From contig CM077007.1 of assembly GCA_039090855.1 (NCBI GenBank), forward strand, positions 19,331,515 to 19,395,514: DNA of 64,000 nt, given 5' to 3'. Source of the DNA: Macrothele yani (taxonomy: Eukaryota; Arthropoda; Arachnida; Araneae; Macrothelidae). Shown here in pieces: positions 10,079 through 21,079 of the stretch. The first letter of the stretch is position 1. The number at the start of each line of letters is the position of its first letter. A model generated the notes under the pieces. It ran no database searches. It had not been told where the DNA came from and worked only from the letters and a program-made list of their open reading frames with translations. The translations under genes and the position numbers were made by a program.

Positions 10079-10684
10079 ATCACAAATGTGCACTTCTTAA
10101 TTAAAATGTTTGCCATGCTTTCATACCTATACTATACAAAGTACTCCAAAGCTCTTGCGCCAAAGCTAATCATATCATGCAAATTTTATTCTTTTAGAGA
10201 ACTATATAAAAGGCCAGTCTCTTTTAAATGCCTCACAATCACACACACAAAGCATGCAACTGCAGTGACAGTGTCTAATGACCTTTTCCGGTTTATACGA
10301 AAATACAGAACATAAGTAAGCAAATAAATAAGTAACAATTAAGAATTGTGGCACAAAACACGTAACACTACTTAAATCATTTACTCGTGAATATTGAAAA
10401 AAAAAACACATTTAACTTAATCTCACAATGTTTTGCACAGAGTAAAAAAAATTTCTGTTGATTCTCTCATAATTAAAGACAACTCTGCTTTTTCGTTCCA
10501 AGAACACCTTTCAGTTCATTATATTCTGAAGGATGCGTAGTTATGTGAAAATATCTGTAATACATAAACACCTTATCCTCATTGGTATAAAAATACCACT
10601 GACTGAACTGATATTTTTTTGCACATATTCTGTTGTTAATATAGTATATGTCTAGGAACTTTTGCTATGGCCATGAAAAGGGCC
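10079..10684. other. Unassigned AT-rich stretch
   Basis: Nothing recognisable. The short frames at 10088-10411 show no family motif. Confidence 0.35.
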
Positions 10685-10692
10685 CTCAAGTG

Positions 10693-11894
10693 TAGGGACC
10701 GACTTAGATAGTTCAAGTTCCCTAGGCAAGGGGCTTTCAGGGCCCTACGCAAATCGGATTAGGCCACGCCTCCTTCCATTACAAAGCGACAGTGATTGGT
10801 TGCACCCTGTACGTTCTTATGCAGGGACAGGTTACATAATTATTATTGGCAGATTAGGACATTAATTTGCCGGTAATATGGTGTTCTATTTATCTGTGGA
10901 AATTAGAATTGTCATTTCCACTGTGTTTCAACGTACAGCTATGAAATTACCATTTTAACTTTTTTTTTCAATCGTGAATCAGTTAGATGCAGGGCCGGAT
11001 TAAGGCCTCAGTGGGCCCCTAGGCTAAGACATTTGAGTGGGCCTCAAGGCTAAGACATATGAGTGGGGCCCCCAAAGAACTTATAACCGGGAATCATTAT
11101 GAATTCCGTTAAAACACGAAACTATATAACTACTAAATTATCTGCAAAGTTTTCACATAAGTCTCTGTATTTTTCATTGTTCTCATAAGGCCCCCAAAGA
11201 ACTTATGACGGAGAATCATTATGAAGACCATTAAAATGACGGTATCAATATGGTGATGATAACTAAATACGTAGAGCATTGTTCAGACTAATAAATTACC
11301 TGCAGAGTTTTCATAAAAAATCATTATATTTTCCACTGTTCTCACAACAACATGAGTTAAAAGCTTAAGATTCCTAAATTTTGTCTTGGGTGTTCTAATG
11401 ATTTAGCATTGTATACCTTTCTTAATGCATCTTTTTTTGCTACACAATGTGAAGTCACAGGGGACTTCGACCATTAACGGTTCCAAGCGCAAATTGGGAA
11501 GTGTGGGTGGATGGTAGTGAAAAAGCTGAAACTGTCTCGCCTGATTCCGCTGTTTACAGCGATAATGAAACCTTTACCCTTGGTGAGTCACTCTCTTGAA
11601 ATCCGTTTGTCTTCGAGCCTCTGTCTCTGACCAAGTGGAAATCATACGAGACAAAAGTAAAACTATTTTATAAATCTCTCTCTCCCTAGCTACCTATCAA
11701 TTATTTGCATAGGCATGCCTCCTGGACTCTTGGTCATGGTGGGCCCCAAGGCTGTAGCCCCTATAGCCCCCACCTTAATCTGGCCCTGGTTAGATGGATG
11801 CAAAGCAAGTAATATATATCAATATTTTGGGGGCCCTTCAAAGATCGGTGCCTTGTGCACATGCCCCGAATGCCCTTCCGTAAACCAGGCCCTG
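10693..11894. mobile_element. Outer non-autonomous hAT containing a second hAT
   Basis: The right end CCAGGCCCTG is followed by CTCAAGTC (11895-11902). The proposed left end TAGGGACCG is preceded by CTCAAGTG (10685-10692), a 7 of 8 match and so a plausible aged hAT duplication. The left terminal base is T rather than C, and the inverted repeat is weak, so confidence is moderate. About 400 bp remain once the inner element is removed, with no coding content. Confidence 0.5.
10990..11788 (+). mobile_element. Non-autonomous hAT-N1, copy 1
   Basis: Termini CAGGGCCGGATTAAGG and CCTTAATCTGGCCCTG are inverted, with a perfect 8-bp duplication GTTAGATG (10982-10989 and 11789-11796). There is no transposase. 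Further copies are at 15247-15857 (opposite strand) and 46803-48295. Bases 11555-11582 (TTTACAGCGATAATGAAACC region) are the unoccupied counterpart of the second TRIM insertion at 47230. Confidence 0.92.
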
Positions 11895-11902
11895 CTCAAG
11901 TC

Positions 11903-12373
11903 CTCTGCAACAGATGCTTTCCCGTCATCCAGTTTTTCTGAACTAAAGCAACGAAAATGTTTTCTAAAGATTCCACTTATTTACTGAAAAAAGAAGCAAA
12001 ACTTCCTTCTTCTTTTTTTTTTTTAATACTTCATTCAAAGCTGCCTGAATTCTTGGTTATTTCTTTAACCAGTTTCGTATGAAGTTTTCGCAAAAAATGT
12101 TTGTAAAATCTTTCTGCTGGGGTTAGAGACCCTCTCAACCGTGAGCCCCACCCCATACCCCCGCAGTGCGGGGGTTGATGGGGCTATCAGTACGCCCCTG
12201 TGGCCAGAAGTATGGCCTGGAAGATACGCTAAGAAGTATGGCCTTGGTTTGACGCACCAAGAAGGCCATACTTCTTCTATTTCAGCAGTCGAGAGCGCTA
12301 CCGGATGTCACACTTAACGAACATTTCATTAATCTGTACATGCGCAATGCATACATTCACATTTACAAAATCT
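11903..12373. other. Unassigned stretch
   Basis: No gene recognised. TATGGCCTGGAAGATACG and AAGTATGGCCTTGG near 12212-12245 repeat partly and in reverse, giving a small stem. Nothing else stands out. Confidence 0.3.
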
Positions 12374-12580
12374 GGCGTCCCGGTGGCCGAGTGGTCCTAG
12401 GTAGGCGTTGGGTTCGAGTTCCGGATAAGGGATGGTCTGGCTTATCCGGAACTCGAAAGAGCCAGAGTCATATGTTTTCCTTATGACTCTGGCTCTTCCC
12501 CAGACCAGAGGTTCCAAATTAGGGATGAGAGTCTGCTTACAGCCCTCAGAGTTGCTCACAGCTGTCGTTTCCCCCCGCCC
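12374..12580 (+). mobile_element. SINE1-related copy with a different tRNA head
   Basis: The head reads CGGTGGCCGAGTGGTC (a Leu/Ser-like A box) and GGGTTCGAGTTCC, unlike the main family. The body retains CCAAATTAGGGATGAGAG and CTGCTTACAGCCCTCAGAGT from SINE1. CTTATCCGGAACTCGAA, an inverted copy of part of the head, follows it and makes a strong hairpin. This is a subfamily or chimera. Confidence 0.7.
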
Positions 12581-12859
12581 CAGATCTTAAGTAATAAAGA
12601 GGCAAACAATTTAATGTTTTTTTAATTGAACGAATACAGACAGACGGGAACATCTCGGACTATTCGGCAGAAGCCCACGCCTCTATGGCCACTGGATTAA
12701 AATTTTGTCATTTCATGTAGGACTTCCGTCCACAGGTAGTAGAGTTTAGGTCCCAGCCACCTACAGCGAGATCGCCTTTTGGGCAGGACACAGAAACAAT
12801 GAGAGCAAGTCTAACGACTTTTGACAGAACAGTTTGTAGTGAGATTAGAGTACAGTAGA
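12581..12859. other. Unassigned stretch beside a SINE
   Basis: Nothing recognised. It may include the 3' part of the SINE at 12860-13117, whose tail boundary I cannot place. Confidence 0.3.
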
Positions 12860-13117
12860 TGGCGCCACCGTACAAGTACGACATTGCACATAGATGGATG
12901 AGAGAATTTCAGGGAGGACATAGGAAAGGATACCCATTTAACCAGTGGGTCCAGCCTGGGGGCCGTCACTTTACGTGCTCGTCCGATGCACGGCGGATAT
13001 TCAGCGATTGTTAGTAAATCACACCATCTCTGAAAGATCAGCCCAGGCTTGAACCTGGGGACCCAGCATCGATAGTCTCAAACACTAACCACTAAGCCAC
13101 CCTGGACCTCGTTTTAC
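12860..13117 (-). mobile_element. SINE3: tRNA-derived SINE sharing the SINE2 core
   Basis: Read on the minus strand, the head has an A box TGGCTTAGTGGTT and a B box GGTTCAAGCCT (13045-13115). Next comes a core (13001-12951) matching SINE2: ATCCGCCGTGCATCGGACGA then GCACGTAAAGTGACGG. The head differs from SINE2, so the two families share a central domain but not a tRNA ancestor. Its 3' limit is approximate. Confidence 0.65.
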
Positions 13118-13588
13118 ATGTTGCTTAATATAAGAATCTATTCCATATGGCTTTGCACGAAACTCCAAGCAAACGACAACATGCTGTCGCTCCTAGAGTG
13201 CTGTCAGTTGCTTTTGAAAGTTGTCTACATGCTCAAGCAGCTTTTCATTTATCAGCCCTGTTCATAACGACTTCTGATGTTCTGCTGAAATTAAATGATG
13301 GTTCTGAGTTTTGAAATTATTTAAAATGCTGTATATCTTTCGTTCGTTCTTTCTATAACTTTCGACTTTCAGTATGTTTAGACAAGTAGGCAAAGGCCGC
13401 ATTTTAAATATCACAAAAGACCACTTGTTAACCCGCCTTGGTCTTTTAAAAAAAAAAAAAACCCCAAAAAACTCAGTACGCTTCAGGTCGTCTTAGGGCA
13501 ATAACTGGCCCGCCAGTTGTTTTTAACCACCTTCCAATGACCCTTTTGAGTAGCGTTTGGTCTTTATACAATGCTCTTTAAATTAAAA
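13118..13588. other. Unassigned stretch
   Basis: No gene or repeat recognised. A short A run lies at about 13448-13460. Confidence 0.3.
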
Positions 13589-13800
13589 AGTACGCCATCC
13601 AGGTGGAGCAGTGGTTCAAGGGCTTGCATCTTCTCGGGTACGGTTTGAGTGGCACACGTGTTCTATGGCCCCGGCTCTGTCATCACCTCCCTGAAACCAA
13701 TGGCCCAAAATTAGGAAAGGGACGTTGCTTATAATCCTACGAGTTGCTAATGGTGGTCGTTAACGCCCCACACCTCAAAAAAAAAAAAAAAAAAAAAAAG
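13589..13800 (+). mobile_element. SINE1, diverged copy
   Basis: The head is GGTGGAGCAGTGGTTCAAGG with a degraded B box, and the body retains CCCAAAATTAGG, TTGCTTATAATCC and GGTGGTCGTTAA. A long poly-A tail (about 13779-13799) ends it. It is older than most copies here. Confidence 0.8.
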
Positions 13801-14332
13801 GTACGAGGTGACCGAAAAGTCAGATAATTACAGTCCAATTACATAAATAATTCGCCAAGAAACGCATGACACTGGAAATAAAAACAAAAACAAGAATTTA
13901 CATTTAGTGCCAGAAATAATTATCGTTTTCAACGGTTCATGCATTCACCCTTTTCCTCAAGTTGGACTCAACTGGGTGAAGGATTTCAACCACAACATAA
14001 GGAACACGCTGCTCATTATCGCTTCAGCTGTTCTAATGTAAGCGAGTTACACATGTTTAATTTCAGAAACCCCTGAAAACAGAAATCCGATGGTGGTCGA
14101 TCCAGGAGATCGACAGGTTTCTAGAAATGCGATCACCACAGAACTTGCTCAACATTTCCGTTGTTGACTTCTCTGCGTGCGCTGTAGCCCCATCTTGTTG
14201 AAACCAGTAGTCTCGTTCGTTCATTACCAGAGAGGAAATGGATCTCATTGCTAACTTCTGAAAATACATATATGTTACTATGTCACTTAACAAGACAAGT
14301 CTAATTATCCTCAGTCGTGAGATGGCAAACAA
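13801..14332 (-). pseudogene. Mariner-like transposase fragment
   Basis: A minus-strand frame (14332-14063) contains DYWFQQDGATAHAEKS and MLSKFCGDR. This is the central catalytic block (QDGA-type second Asp) of a DDE/D transposase common in arthropods. Neither the first nor the third acidic residue is visible. GAGGTGACCGAAAAGTCAGA at 13805 looks like a mariner terminus and may be the 3' end of the element. The 5' part is missing. Confidence 0.6.
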
Positions 14333-14970
14333 TGCTCTGACTTGAAACCAATCAAACGATCTTCAGGTGAGTGGATTTTTGGCCCTACACATCAGCTATA
14401 CAGTATATAAATAAATGATGTATCCAAAACCAACCAAAATAGGAGTCAAACCACATCCAATCAAAAATAAAAATCTTTCTTTAAGCGCGTTTTACGTTCA
14501 GATTTCATGGTCAAGTTCCATGGGATCCTGTATACTTGCAGCGATATACGAACATGTCAAGGACACATGAGAACGAAAATTCTTGGAATCACGAATCTGA
14601 TAGTTTAATAGTTTCGAAGTTTAAATATGCCGTTTTTCAAAAAGAAACTGAGATACCTTAGCTTTTTCTCGGAAATTTTGTGGGTCGATGCCCCTAACCT
14701 CCTTGAGGGGGTACCTAGTCCTCCTCTTAGTTTCAGTGCCGCTGGTGCTTACAATCCAGTCGACAGATTCTGAAATAAAGCATGGTATTTTATCAGGCTG
14801 TAAAGAAAGTTTCCGGGGAAAATCGTATGTGGCATGTGCAATGCAAGATACTGAGGGCCTGGGGTGTTGTAAACATCCCAGAGTGCTGTGCGCGAAAGAA
14901 TATACTCTAAGGACAGAACGTATACTGTAGTGGTGAAGATTTTTTTCCGTTGCACGTGGCGACGATACGA
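14333..14970. other. Unassigned stretch before a mariner gene
   Basis: No protein family recognised, although several short frames cross it on both strands. Part is probably the 5' leader of the mariner starting near 14971. Confidence 0.3.
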
Positions 14971-16530
14971 TGGCGATAAAGAACGAAGGTGTGCGGTGCA
15001 ATATTGCTCTATGAATATTTGAACGGCGTGAAAGTTACAGAAGTACTTGGAAAATTGCGAAACGCGTTTGGTGACAATATTGTCGGACAGCGTGCTTGTT
15101 ATGCCTGGTACAGAAAATTCGACACTGGTATACGGGATTTGTCTCATGCGCCCAGAAGTGGCAGACACTGATGATATACACTGCAACTTGTGCTATCGAC
15201 CAAGCCTGATGCAACACTACGGAAACTGGCAGAGGAACTGAAGACCCAGGGCCGGATTAGGAGGGGGGGGTCTATAGGGGCTATAGCTTTTGGGGCCCAC
15301 CATTACCAAGGGACCTGTGAAAATAATTGGGAGAGAGATTAGGTTTATAAAATAGTTTTATTTTTGTCACGTATGATTTCCTCTTGGTGAGAAATGCAGG
15401 CTGAAAGACGAACAGATTTCAAGACAGTGACTCGGCAAAGGTAAATGTTTCATGTCGCAGTTTACAACGGTGTCGGTGAGAGAGTTTCAGTTTTTTCACT
15501 AGCGTTTACCCGTACCTCCCAATTTACACTGGGAACCATCAATGATCGAAATCCCGGTGGCTTCACATTGCATAACATGTACTAAGAAAATCGTACAATA
15601 CTAAATCATTAGTAAATCCAAGACAAAATCTAGGAATCTTAAGCTTTTAGCTCATTTTCTTACGAAAACAGTGTCAAGAATGCATGCACTACGTATTATT
15701 TATCACAAGCATATCGCTACAGTTTCGTGTTTTAACGCACTTCATAATGATTCTTCCTCGTCATAAGTTTCTTGGGGACCCACTCAGATGTCTAGACTAT
15801 GGAACCACTCAAACGTCTTAGCCTGTAGGGCCCCCCTAAGGCCTTAATCCGGCCCTGTGAAGACGTCCCATACGATCAACACCCCCGACTTCGGAAGTTG
15901 GGATATTCGTGCAAACTGTGCAAACGGGCACCCCATGCTTTGTCTGACCAGAATCGGATGCAACGCTACTCCATTGCTGTTGCTCTGCGTGAAAGACCAA
16001 AACGGGAGAGTTTTTTACGTCGATTGGTCACGGGTGACGAATGGGTCACAAAAGAGCATGGACAAAGCAGGGACAACCCTCACAGAAGGCTAATCCACCC
16101 CTTCATGGACGAAAGGTGGTGCTGGGTCGCTGGTGGGATTGCCGTGGTGAGATTCACTGTGAACTCTTACCGCGGAACAATGCCGTCACAGCGGATGCTT
16201 ACATCCAACAGTTGGACTGTCTCCAAACTGAACTGGAAGAAAAGTGTCCGGCGTTGATTAATCGCCATGGAGTTGTTTTTCACCAGGATAACGCTCGTCC
16301 ACATGTCGCTTTACGGGCCCAGCAAAAATTGCACGAGCTGGAATGGGAAATATTTTCGCTCTCCCCTTATTCCTCGGACCTTGAAGCCCCGTCCGATTTT
16401 CTTCTCTTCTGGTCTTTGTAAAATTCAATCCACCTCAAAGGGAATGAGAACATGGCGAGAAACTCGAAGTATATTATGTAATCATTTCCCAACATTTAGC
16501 GGTCATAGGGAAGGTGAAGAAGATGGATAA
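14971..16530 (+). pseudogene. Mariner transposase (DD34D), split by a hAT insertion
   Basis: The N-terminal part (from 14989) reads LLYEYLNGVKVTEVL, then CYAWYRKFDTG and APRSGRH, the mariner helix-turn-helix and linker. After a frameshift it continues with LRKLAEELK up to 15246, where a hAT-N1 copy interrupts it. It resumes after 15857 with LVTGDEWVT (first Asp). A further shift leads to WWDCRGEIHCELLP, VVFHQDNARPHVA (second Asp) and APSDFLLF (third Asp). All three acidic residues survive, but at least two frameshifts and the 0.6-kb insertion inactivate it. Confidence 0.85.
15247..15857 (-). mobile_element. Non-autonomous hAT-N1, copy 2
   Basis: Ends are CAGGGCCGGATTAGGAG and CCTTAATCCGGCCCTG. 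The flanks TGAAGACC (15239-15246) and TGAAGACG (15858-15865) match at 7 of 8. It is oriented opposite to the copy at 10990; its right end shows the same GGCTAAGACGTTTGAGTGG segment in reverse. It lies inside the mariner gene, which is therefore older. Confidence 0.9.
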
Positions 16531-16653
16531 ATGGACCCTACACGAGTTGACGGAACAGCACGTAACACGACGATCTGGTGTTTGCTCTTCTCTGCTTATC
16601 CGCAACCAGCGTACGACATTTTGAGGCACCTATTCACGCGTGATCAGAAATGA

Positions 16654-17416
16654 ATGCTAAATGATAATCACCGACGCTCGGCACAATGGCTCGACAGTCG
16701 TGAAGCCTCGAAATGCACCCCGAAGCCGGATACTCCATCGCAGGAAGACGATGATCAGTGTTTGGTGGTCCGCAGCTGGTGCGATCCACTCCTCGTTCTT
16801 ACAACCAGGCCAAACCATCATGACGGACAGGTACTGTCAAGGTCATCACGACAGACAGGTACTGTCAAGGTCATCACGACAGACAGGCACTGTCAAGACC
16901 ATCACGACGGACAGGTACTGTCATTATGCATGGAAAACTGCCCATATATAGCCAATATTGGTCAATCACCCCCAAACTTCTCCGCGATGACGCAAGACCC
17001 CATGTTGCACCCAGACGATCCACAAGCGGCCCCAGTTGAAGTACGAAAGCTTACCGCACCGCCTTATTCACATGATCTGTCCCCTTCGGACTGCCACTTC
17101 TTCAACAACTTGGACATCTTTCCACCAAACAGCTGGTATTGGTTAATTGGCATGGGCCCAAATCTCTCCACGATAACGCGAGACCGACTCACGTTGCACC
17201 TACACGATCAACAAGCTACCCCAGTTGAGGTACGAAAGCTTACCTCATCCGCCTTATTCACCTGATCTGTCCCCTTCGGACTGCCACTTCTTCAAGGATC
17301 TGACGGATACCTTTCTACATGGTGAATCGTTTCACAACCAAACATTAGTTGAAACCGCATTCCATGAGTGCGTCACATCCGGAAGCCCGAAATATTTTCA
17401 CGACGGCGTACAGTAG
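16654..17416 (+). pseudogene. Second mariner transposase remnant with internal duplications
   Basis: Frames at 16661 and 16654 give TMISVWWSAAGAIHSSFLQP, a mariner motif between the first and second Asp. A 28-bp unit (CAGGTACTGTCAAGGTCATC core) is then repeated about four times (16825-16920). The C-terminal motif YSPDLSPSDCHFFKDL occurs at 17249, and a second, degraded version (YSHDLSPSDCHFFNNL) occurs at 17067. A roughly 190-bp segment has therefore been duplicated. The N-terminus is not recognisable. It lies head to tail behind the first mariner and is non-functional. Confidence 0.75.
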
Positions 17417-17419
17417 AAG

Positions 17420-19204
17420 CTTGTATCTCATTGGCAGAAGTGTGTTGCTACTGGCGGCGATTATTTTGAAGAAGAAAGAGTTTATTTTGCACCTTATTTT
17501 CGGAATTTGAAGTTTTCATCAATATTCTGACATTTCACCTGGTTGTACCTAACAGGTGCAGTTTAATCTTATGTGTTCATTAAAATAACATGACATTTAT
17601 TTATCATCAATACAGCAAGGCAACAGAATTTCCGTTCTGCCTCATACTGTTTCTCATTTTTTTTTTCTTGTTCCTATTTCTTGCGCAAATTAGATGACTT
17701 TGCTGGATATTATCTCTTTCGGTCATAATATCATGGGCGGATTCAGTTTATTCAGTCATAAGGAACACCTGATTCGCTATTTGTGTACCTTTCCGAAGTC
17801 TACAGAGGAGGAAGTGGTGCAGATAGTGCGATACTTCCGTGTTTGCAAAACTCTCCAGAAACGCTTGTGGTACGGACACAATCTATAAGCTATAAAAAAA
17901 AAAAAGTATATTCTATCGGTCTCATGTCCGTCGGTATTTGGAAGACCTGGAAGAACATTATTGCTTGATAAAATAGAATAAAATCAACATCTAAGTTACA
18001 GAAAAATAGCAGCATTTCCAAAATCGGAGTGTGCTTTGTTTACGAAACGTCCGCCATTTCGAGAACACAAACAGTTGAATAATGTAGTTTTTACATTTAA
18101 ATGCCGCTTGCATTGACAAACTTGGTAAAGAAATCATAGAAATATCCTTAAAAAAAAAATCCGCGAGATTCAGGCAGTGGCGGCTCGTGGTCAACTGACT
18201 TGAGAAGAGAGTATTCTAGTTTTCTGGATATCTAAAAGCATACCTGTTCCACTTTTAGCAAAAATCAAGAAAACTAGTTTTAAAAATCCAGAAGATATTT
18301 GAAAAATCCAGAAAAAGTACTCACGGAAGTAATGTGGTATATTATATCGAAACAATAATTTACTTCAAATCCGGAATTTACAGTCTTGTCAGTCATAGAT
18401 TGTGAAACGTGTTGGATCTGGCAGGGGTTATTTGGGGATTGTGCCGCTCTGGGCACCTTTCAATTTCCCGCCCCGCTATTTCTAGTCATGGCAAAACAAT
18501 TTGTTTGTATAAAACAATATTAAGCGTCGTTGCTACCAAAATCTCCCAATGGTATTGAATCCAGCACAGATATTTCGAATGGGGGTGAGCATTAAGACAG
18601 TCTAGTGACTAGGAGTGAGGGGCGGGGGGGTAAAGATATCTTATGTGAGAAGAAGGAATATGAAAAGCTCGAGGAGGTTTCCATTTTTCCAGGGGAAGAT
18701 TTCTTTTCTGGGTATCCCTATGATTCGATACTTCTTCCAACTATTCACGACTTAACCTTTTAATATAAAAAATGTTTAATATCAATCAATGACACACAGC
18801 ATGTTTCCTTTCAGCCAGTATTACCAGTTCGCCAGGATAAAAATCCTTAAATGAGAATTAAAAATTATAAATAATCCACAAGTGATTTTAAAGCTATACT
18901 AGGCATACAGGATCTCCTAAATATTTTAATGAGTTAGGAAAACTTGAGAATATTTGGAAGCTCAAGCCCGCCAAAAAATTGAGTTAAACTTATAGGCTCT
19001 TCTCTCCTGATGCAATACTCGCCACCATCTAACTTTTACCGCATTGATTACAGTGTATGATACAGCATTAATTACAGTATATTAATATCATTTTTCACTC
19101 TACGTCTGCTGTGAATAATATTTTCCGTTTTTTCAAGTTCTATCTCTTCTTTCTCCCCCCTCCAAATAGTTTTTCTTCGTTTTCTTTTTACCGGCCCCAA
19201 ACTT
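17420..19204. other. Unassigned 1.8-kb stretch
   Basis: No gene recognised on either strand. CAGTGGCGGCTCGTGG at 18176 resembles a hAT-type terminus, but I found no partner end or flanking duplication. A gggg(c)-rich patch lies near 18618-18632. Confidence 0.35.
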
Positions 19205-19256
19205 ATGCCGCCCTGGGCTGTAGCCCACCCAAGCCCATTGGCAAATACGGCCCTGG
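19205..19256. mobile_element. Orphan hAT right terminus
   Basis: GCCGCCCTGGGCTGTAGCCC, then CCATTGGCAAATACGGCCCTG, resembles a hAT right end. No matching left end with an 8-bp duplication was found nearby. Confidence 0.4.
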
Positions 19257-19507
19257 AACTTGTGAGCACTTTAATCGACTAAACTACGTGTTATGTAAAA
19301 ATGCAGCAGTTCAACCATTTACTCCAAAACCCACAATAAATTACGTAAAATACCATTATGACAAAAGGACAAAAGTACACTGCTGAAGTGCCAGAAAAAC
19401 TGATACAGATGAGCTTATGCAAAATACATAGCAACGTCGCCTATGCGCGTACTCGGTTGCGTCCGCCAGTGCGTATATAAAGCGATAGACATCCTTGCCA
19501 GCTGTCA

Positions 19508-19838
19508 TCAAGGGCCGCGGGTGGCCTAGTGGGCAACGTTCGTGACTGCCGCGGAAAGGACCTCAGGTTCGATCCCAGCAGGCATGAACGCTCGATCCAA
19601 TAATATCCGCCGTGCGTCAGATGGGCACGTTAAGCCGTCGGACCCCGGGTACTTCCCCCTCCCCCCAGTAATAAATAAGGGCGTCTTCCTCCCCCTTTCT
19701 ACTTCGTTTCCGTGTCACTTTCCTATCGGGCACTCTAGCCCAAATCTCCTAGCTTCCTACTTCTAAGGGTTGTTAAAGACCTGGGGTCAGACACTCCCTT
19801 ACTAAAATCCTTTACATTTGATCATTTGATTTTATCAT
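19508..19838 (+). mobile_element. SINE2 copy 1
   Basis: Reference copy of a second tRNA-derived family. The A box is TGGCCTAGTGGGC and the B box GGTTCGATCCC. The core at 19604-19649 includes ATCCGCCGTGCGTCAGATGG and CACGTTAAGCCGTCGGACCC. A CTTCCTCCCCCTTTCT stretch and CCTGGGGTCAGACACTCCCT follow, and the tail is ATTTGATC-type, not poly-A. It has a 13-bp duplication TTGCCAGCTGTCA (19495-19507 and 19839-19851). Confidence 0.9.
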
Positions 19839-19872
19839 TTGCCAGCTGTCAGAGCTGTTTTTCGGCATAAGA

Positions 19873-20918
19873 ATGACAAGTAATAACGATTTAAGTGATT
19901 TTCAACGCGGTGTCATAGTTGGCGCTCGTGAGATGGGCCATAGGTAGAAACGAAGTTCGGATTTTTACGGACGAGCATTGCAGGGTGTACCGTGACTCCA
20001 AGAATTCCGGCAAAACCTACAACCTACGATACCAGTGGGGCCGAAAAAAGACACTGGGTGAACGTGACCATCGTCGGCTGTCAAGAATCGTTTCACGCGA
20101 TAGGCGTGCAACACTCTCGCAGGTATAATCGGAATTCAATGCTGGATCCTCAACGAGCATCAGCGTCCGGACAGTGCAACGTACCCTGCACGATATGGGC
20201 TTTGGAAGCCGACGCCCAACTACAGTCCCCTTGATAGGTGCACGACACAGCTATGCGCCTCGCTTGCACACGGCAACACCGCCACTGGACACTTGATGAC
20301 TGGAAACAAGTAGCTTAGTCTGACGAGTCGCGTTTCCAACTGTATCGGGCAGATGGAAGGATTCGTGTGTGGCGCAAACCCCATGAAGCCATGGATCCCG
20401 TCTGTCAACAGGGAACTGTACCGGCTGGTGGGGGGTCCGTAATGGCATGGGGTGTGTTTTGCTGGACTTCACTGGGACCCCTGGCACGTCTACAAACGTC
20501 TGTGACCGGCCAACGCTATGTGCGCATCCTTTCTGACGAGGTACACCCGTTCATGTCCTGCATTCATGCTGATGGGTTGGGCCTGTTCCAACAGGTCAAC
20601 GCACCTCCACAAAAGTGTCGGGACGCCACATCATAGTTAGAGGAGCATGCATCTGAGTTTGGGTTGTTGCCATTCCACCCAAGTCCCCAGATCTGAACGT
20701 GATAGAACACATTTGGGATGCCATGCAGCGTGCTATCGAATACCGGAATCCGAGACCTCGGAATACACCCGAATTGTGGAACGCTCTGCACGAAGTATGG
20801 TGTGCATTGCCTGCAGCATATTTTCAGAAGCTGCCCCGTCGTATTTCTGCAGTCCTGCGCTCCCGTGGGGGACCTACCAAGTATTGGACTGGTGTACCAG
20901 TTTTTCTGGCACGTCAGT
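19873..20918 (+). pseudogene. Tc1-type transposase, inactivated
   Basis: Starting at the ATG at 19873 the frame reads DLSDFQRGVIVGAREMGHR and then hits a stop. Other frames continue: KTYNLRYQWGRKKTLGERD and SRIVSRDRRATLSQV (helix-turn-helix region), then SDESRFQLYRADGRIRVWRK with the first catalytic Asp. GGSVMAWGVF and MSCIHADGLGLFQQVNAPP follow, where the expected second Asp of the QQDNAPP motif is Val. The third motif reads SPDLNVIEHIWDAM with Glu intact. The loss of one catalytic residue, plus several frameshifts and stops, make it dead. Confidence 0.88.
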
Positions 20919-21079
20919 GTATAAGTTCTATGCTCTTAGTGTGCATTGAACTACACCAAGTACACTATGTGGACAAAAATGATTGGACGCCCTCACGCAG
21001 GCGCAATGGTATGCTCCCGCAGTAGACACGCTACTGACGAGGTATAAAAACTACAACGGAACTACGCTCAGATCAATCG

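Larger units (their letters stand above)
19378..20919 (+). mobile_element. Tc1-type transposon with a SINE2 in its leader
   Basis: TA (19376-19377 and 20920-20921) flanks inverted ends: CACTGCTGAAGTGCCAGAAA at the left, and TTTCTGGCACGTCAGTG at the right. The length without the SINE (about 331 bp plus duplication) is about 1.2 kb, normal for Tc1. It encodes the broken transposase at 19873-20918. Confidence 0.88.

Noticed and set aside
14688..14930. Frame with a hydrophobic start (LVLLLVSVPLVL) like a secreted protein
   Set aside because: It lies in the leader of a mariner, is crossed by longer minus-strand frames, and shows no cysteine pattern or homology that I know.
18176..19256. A hAT element from CAGTGGCGGCTCGTGG to TACGGCCCTG
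   Set aside because: The two ends belong to different terminal types, and the flanking 8-mers do not match.
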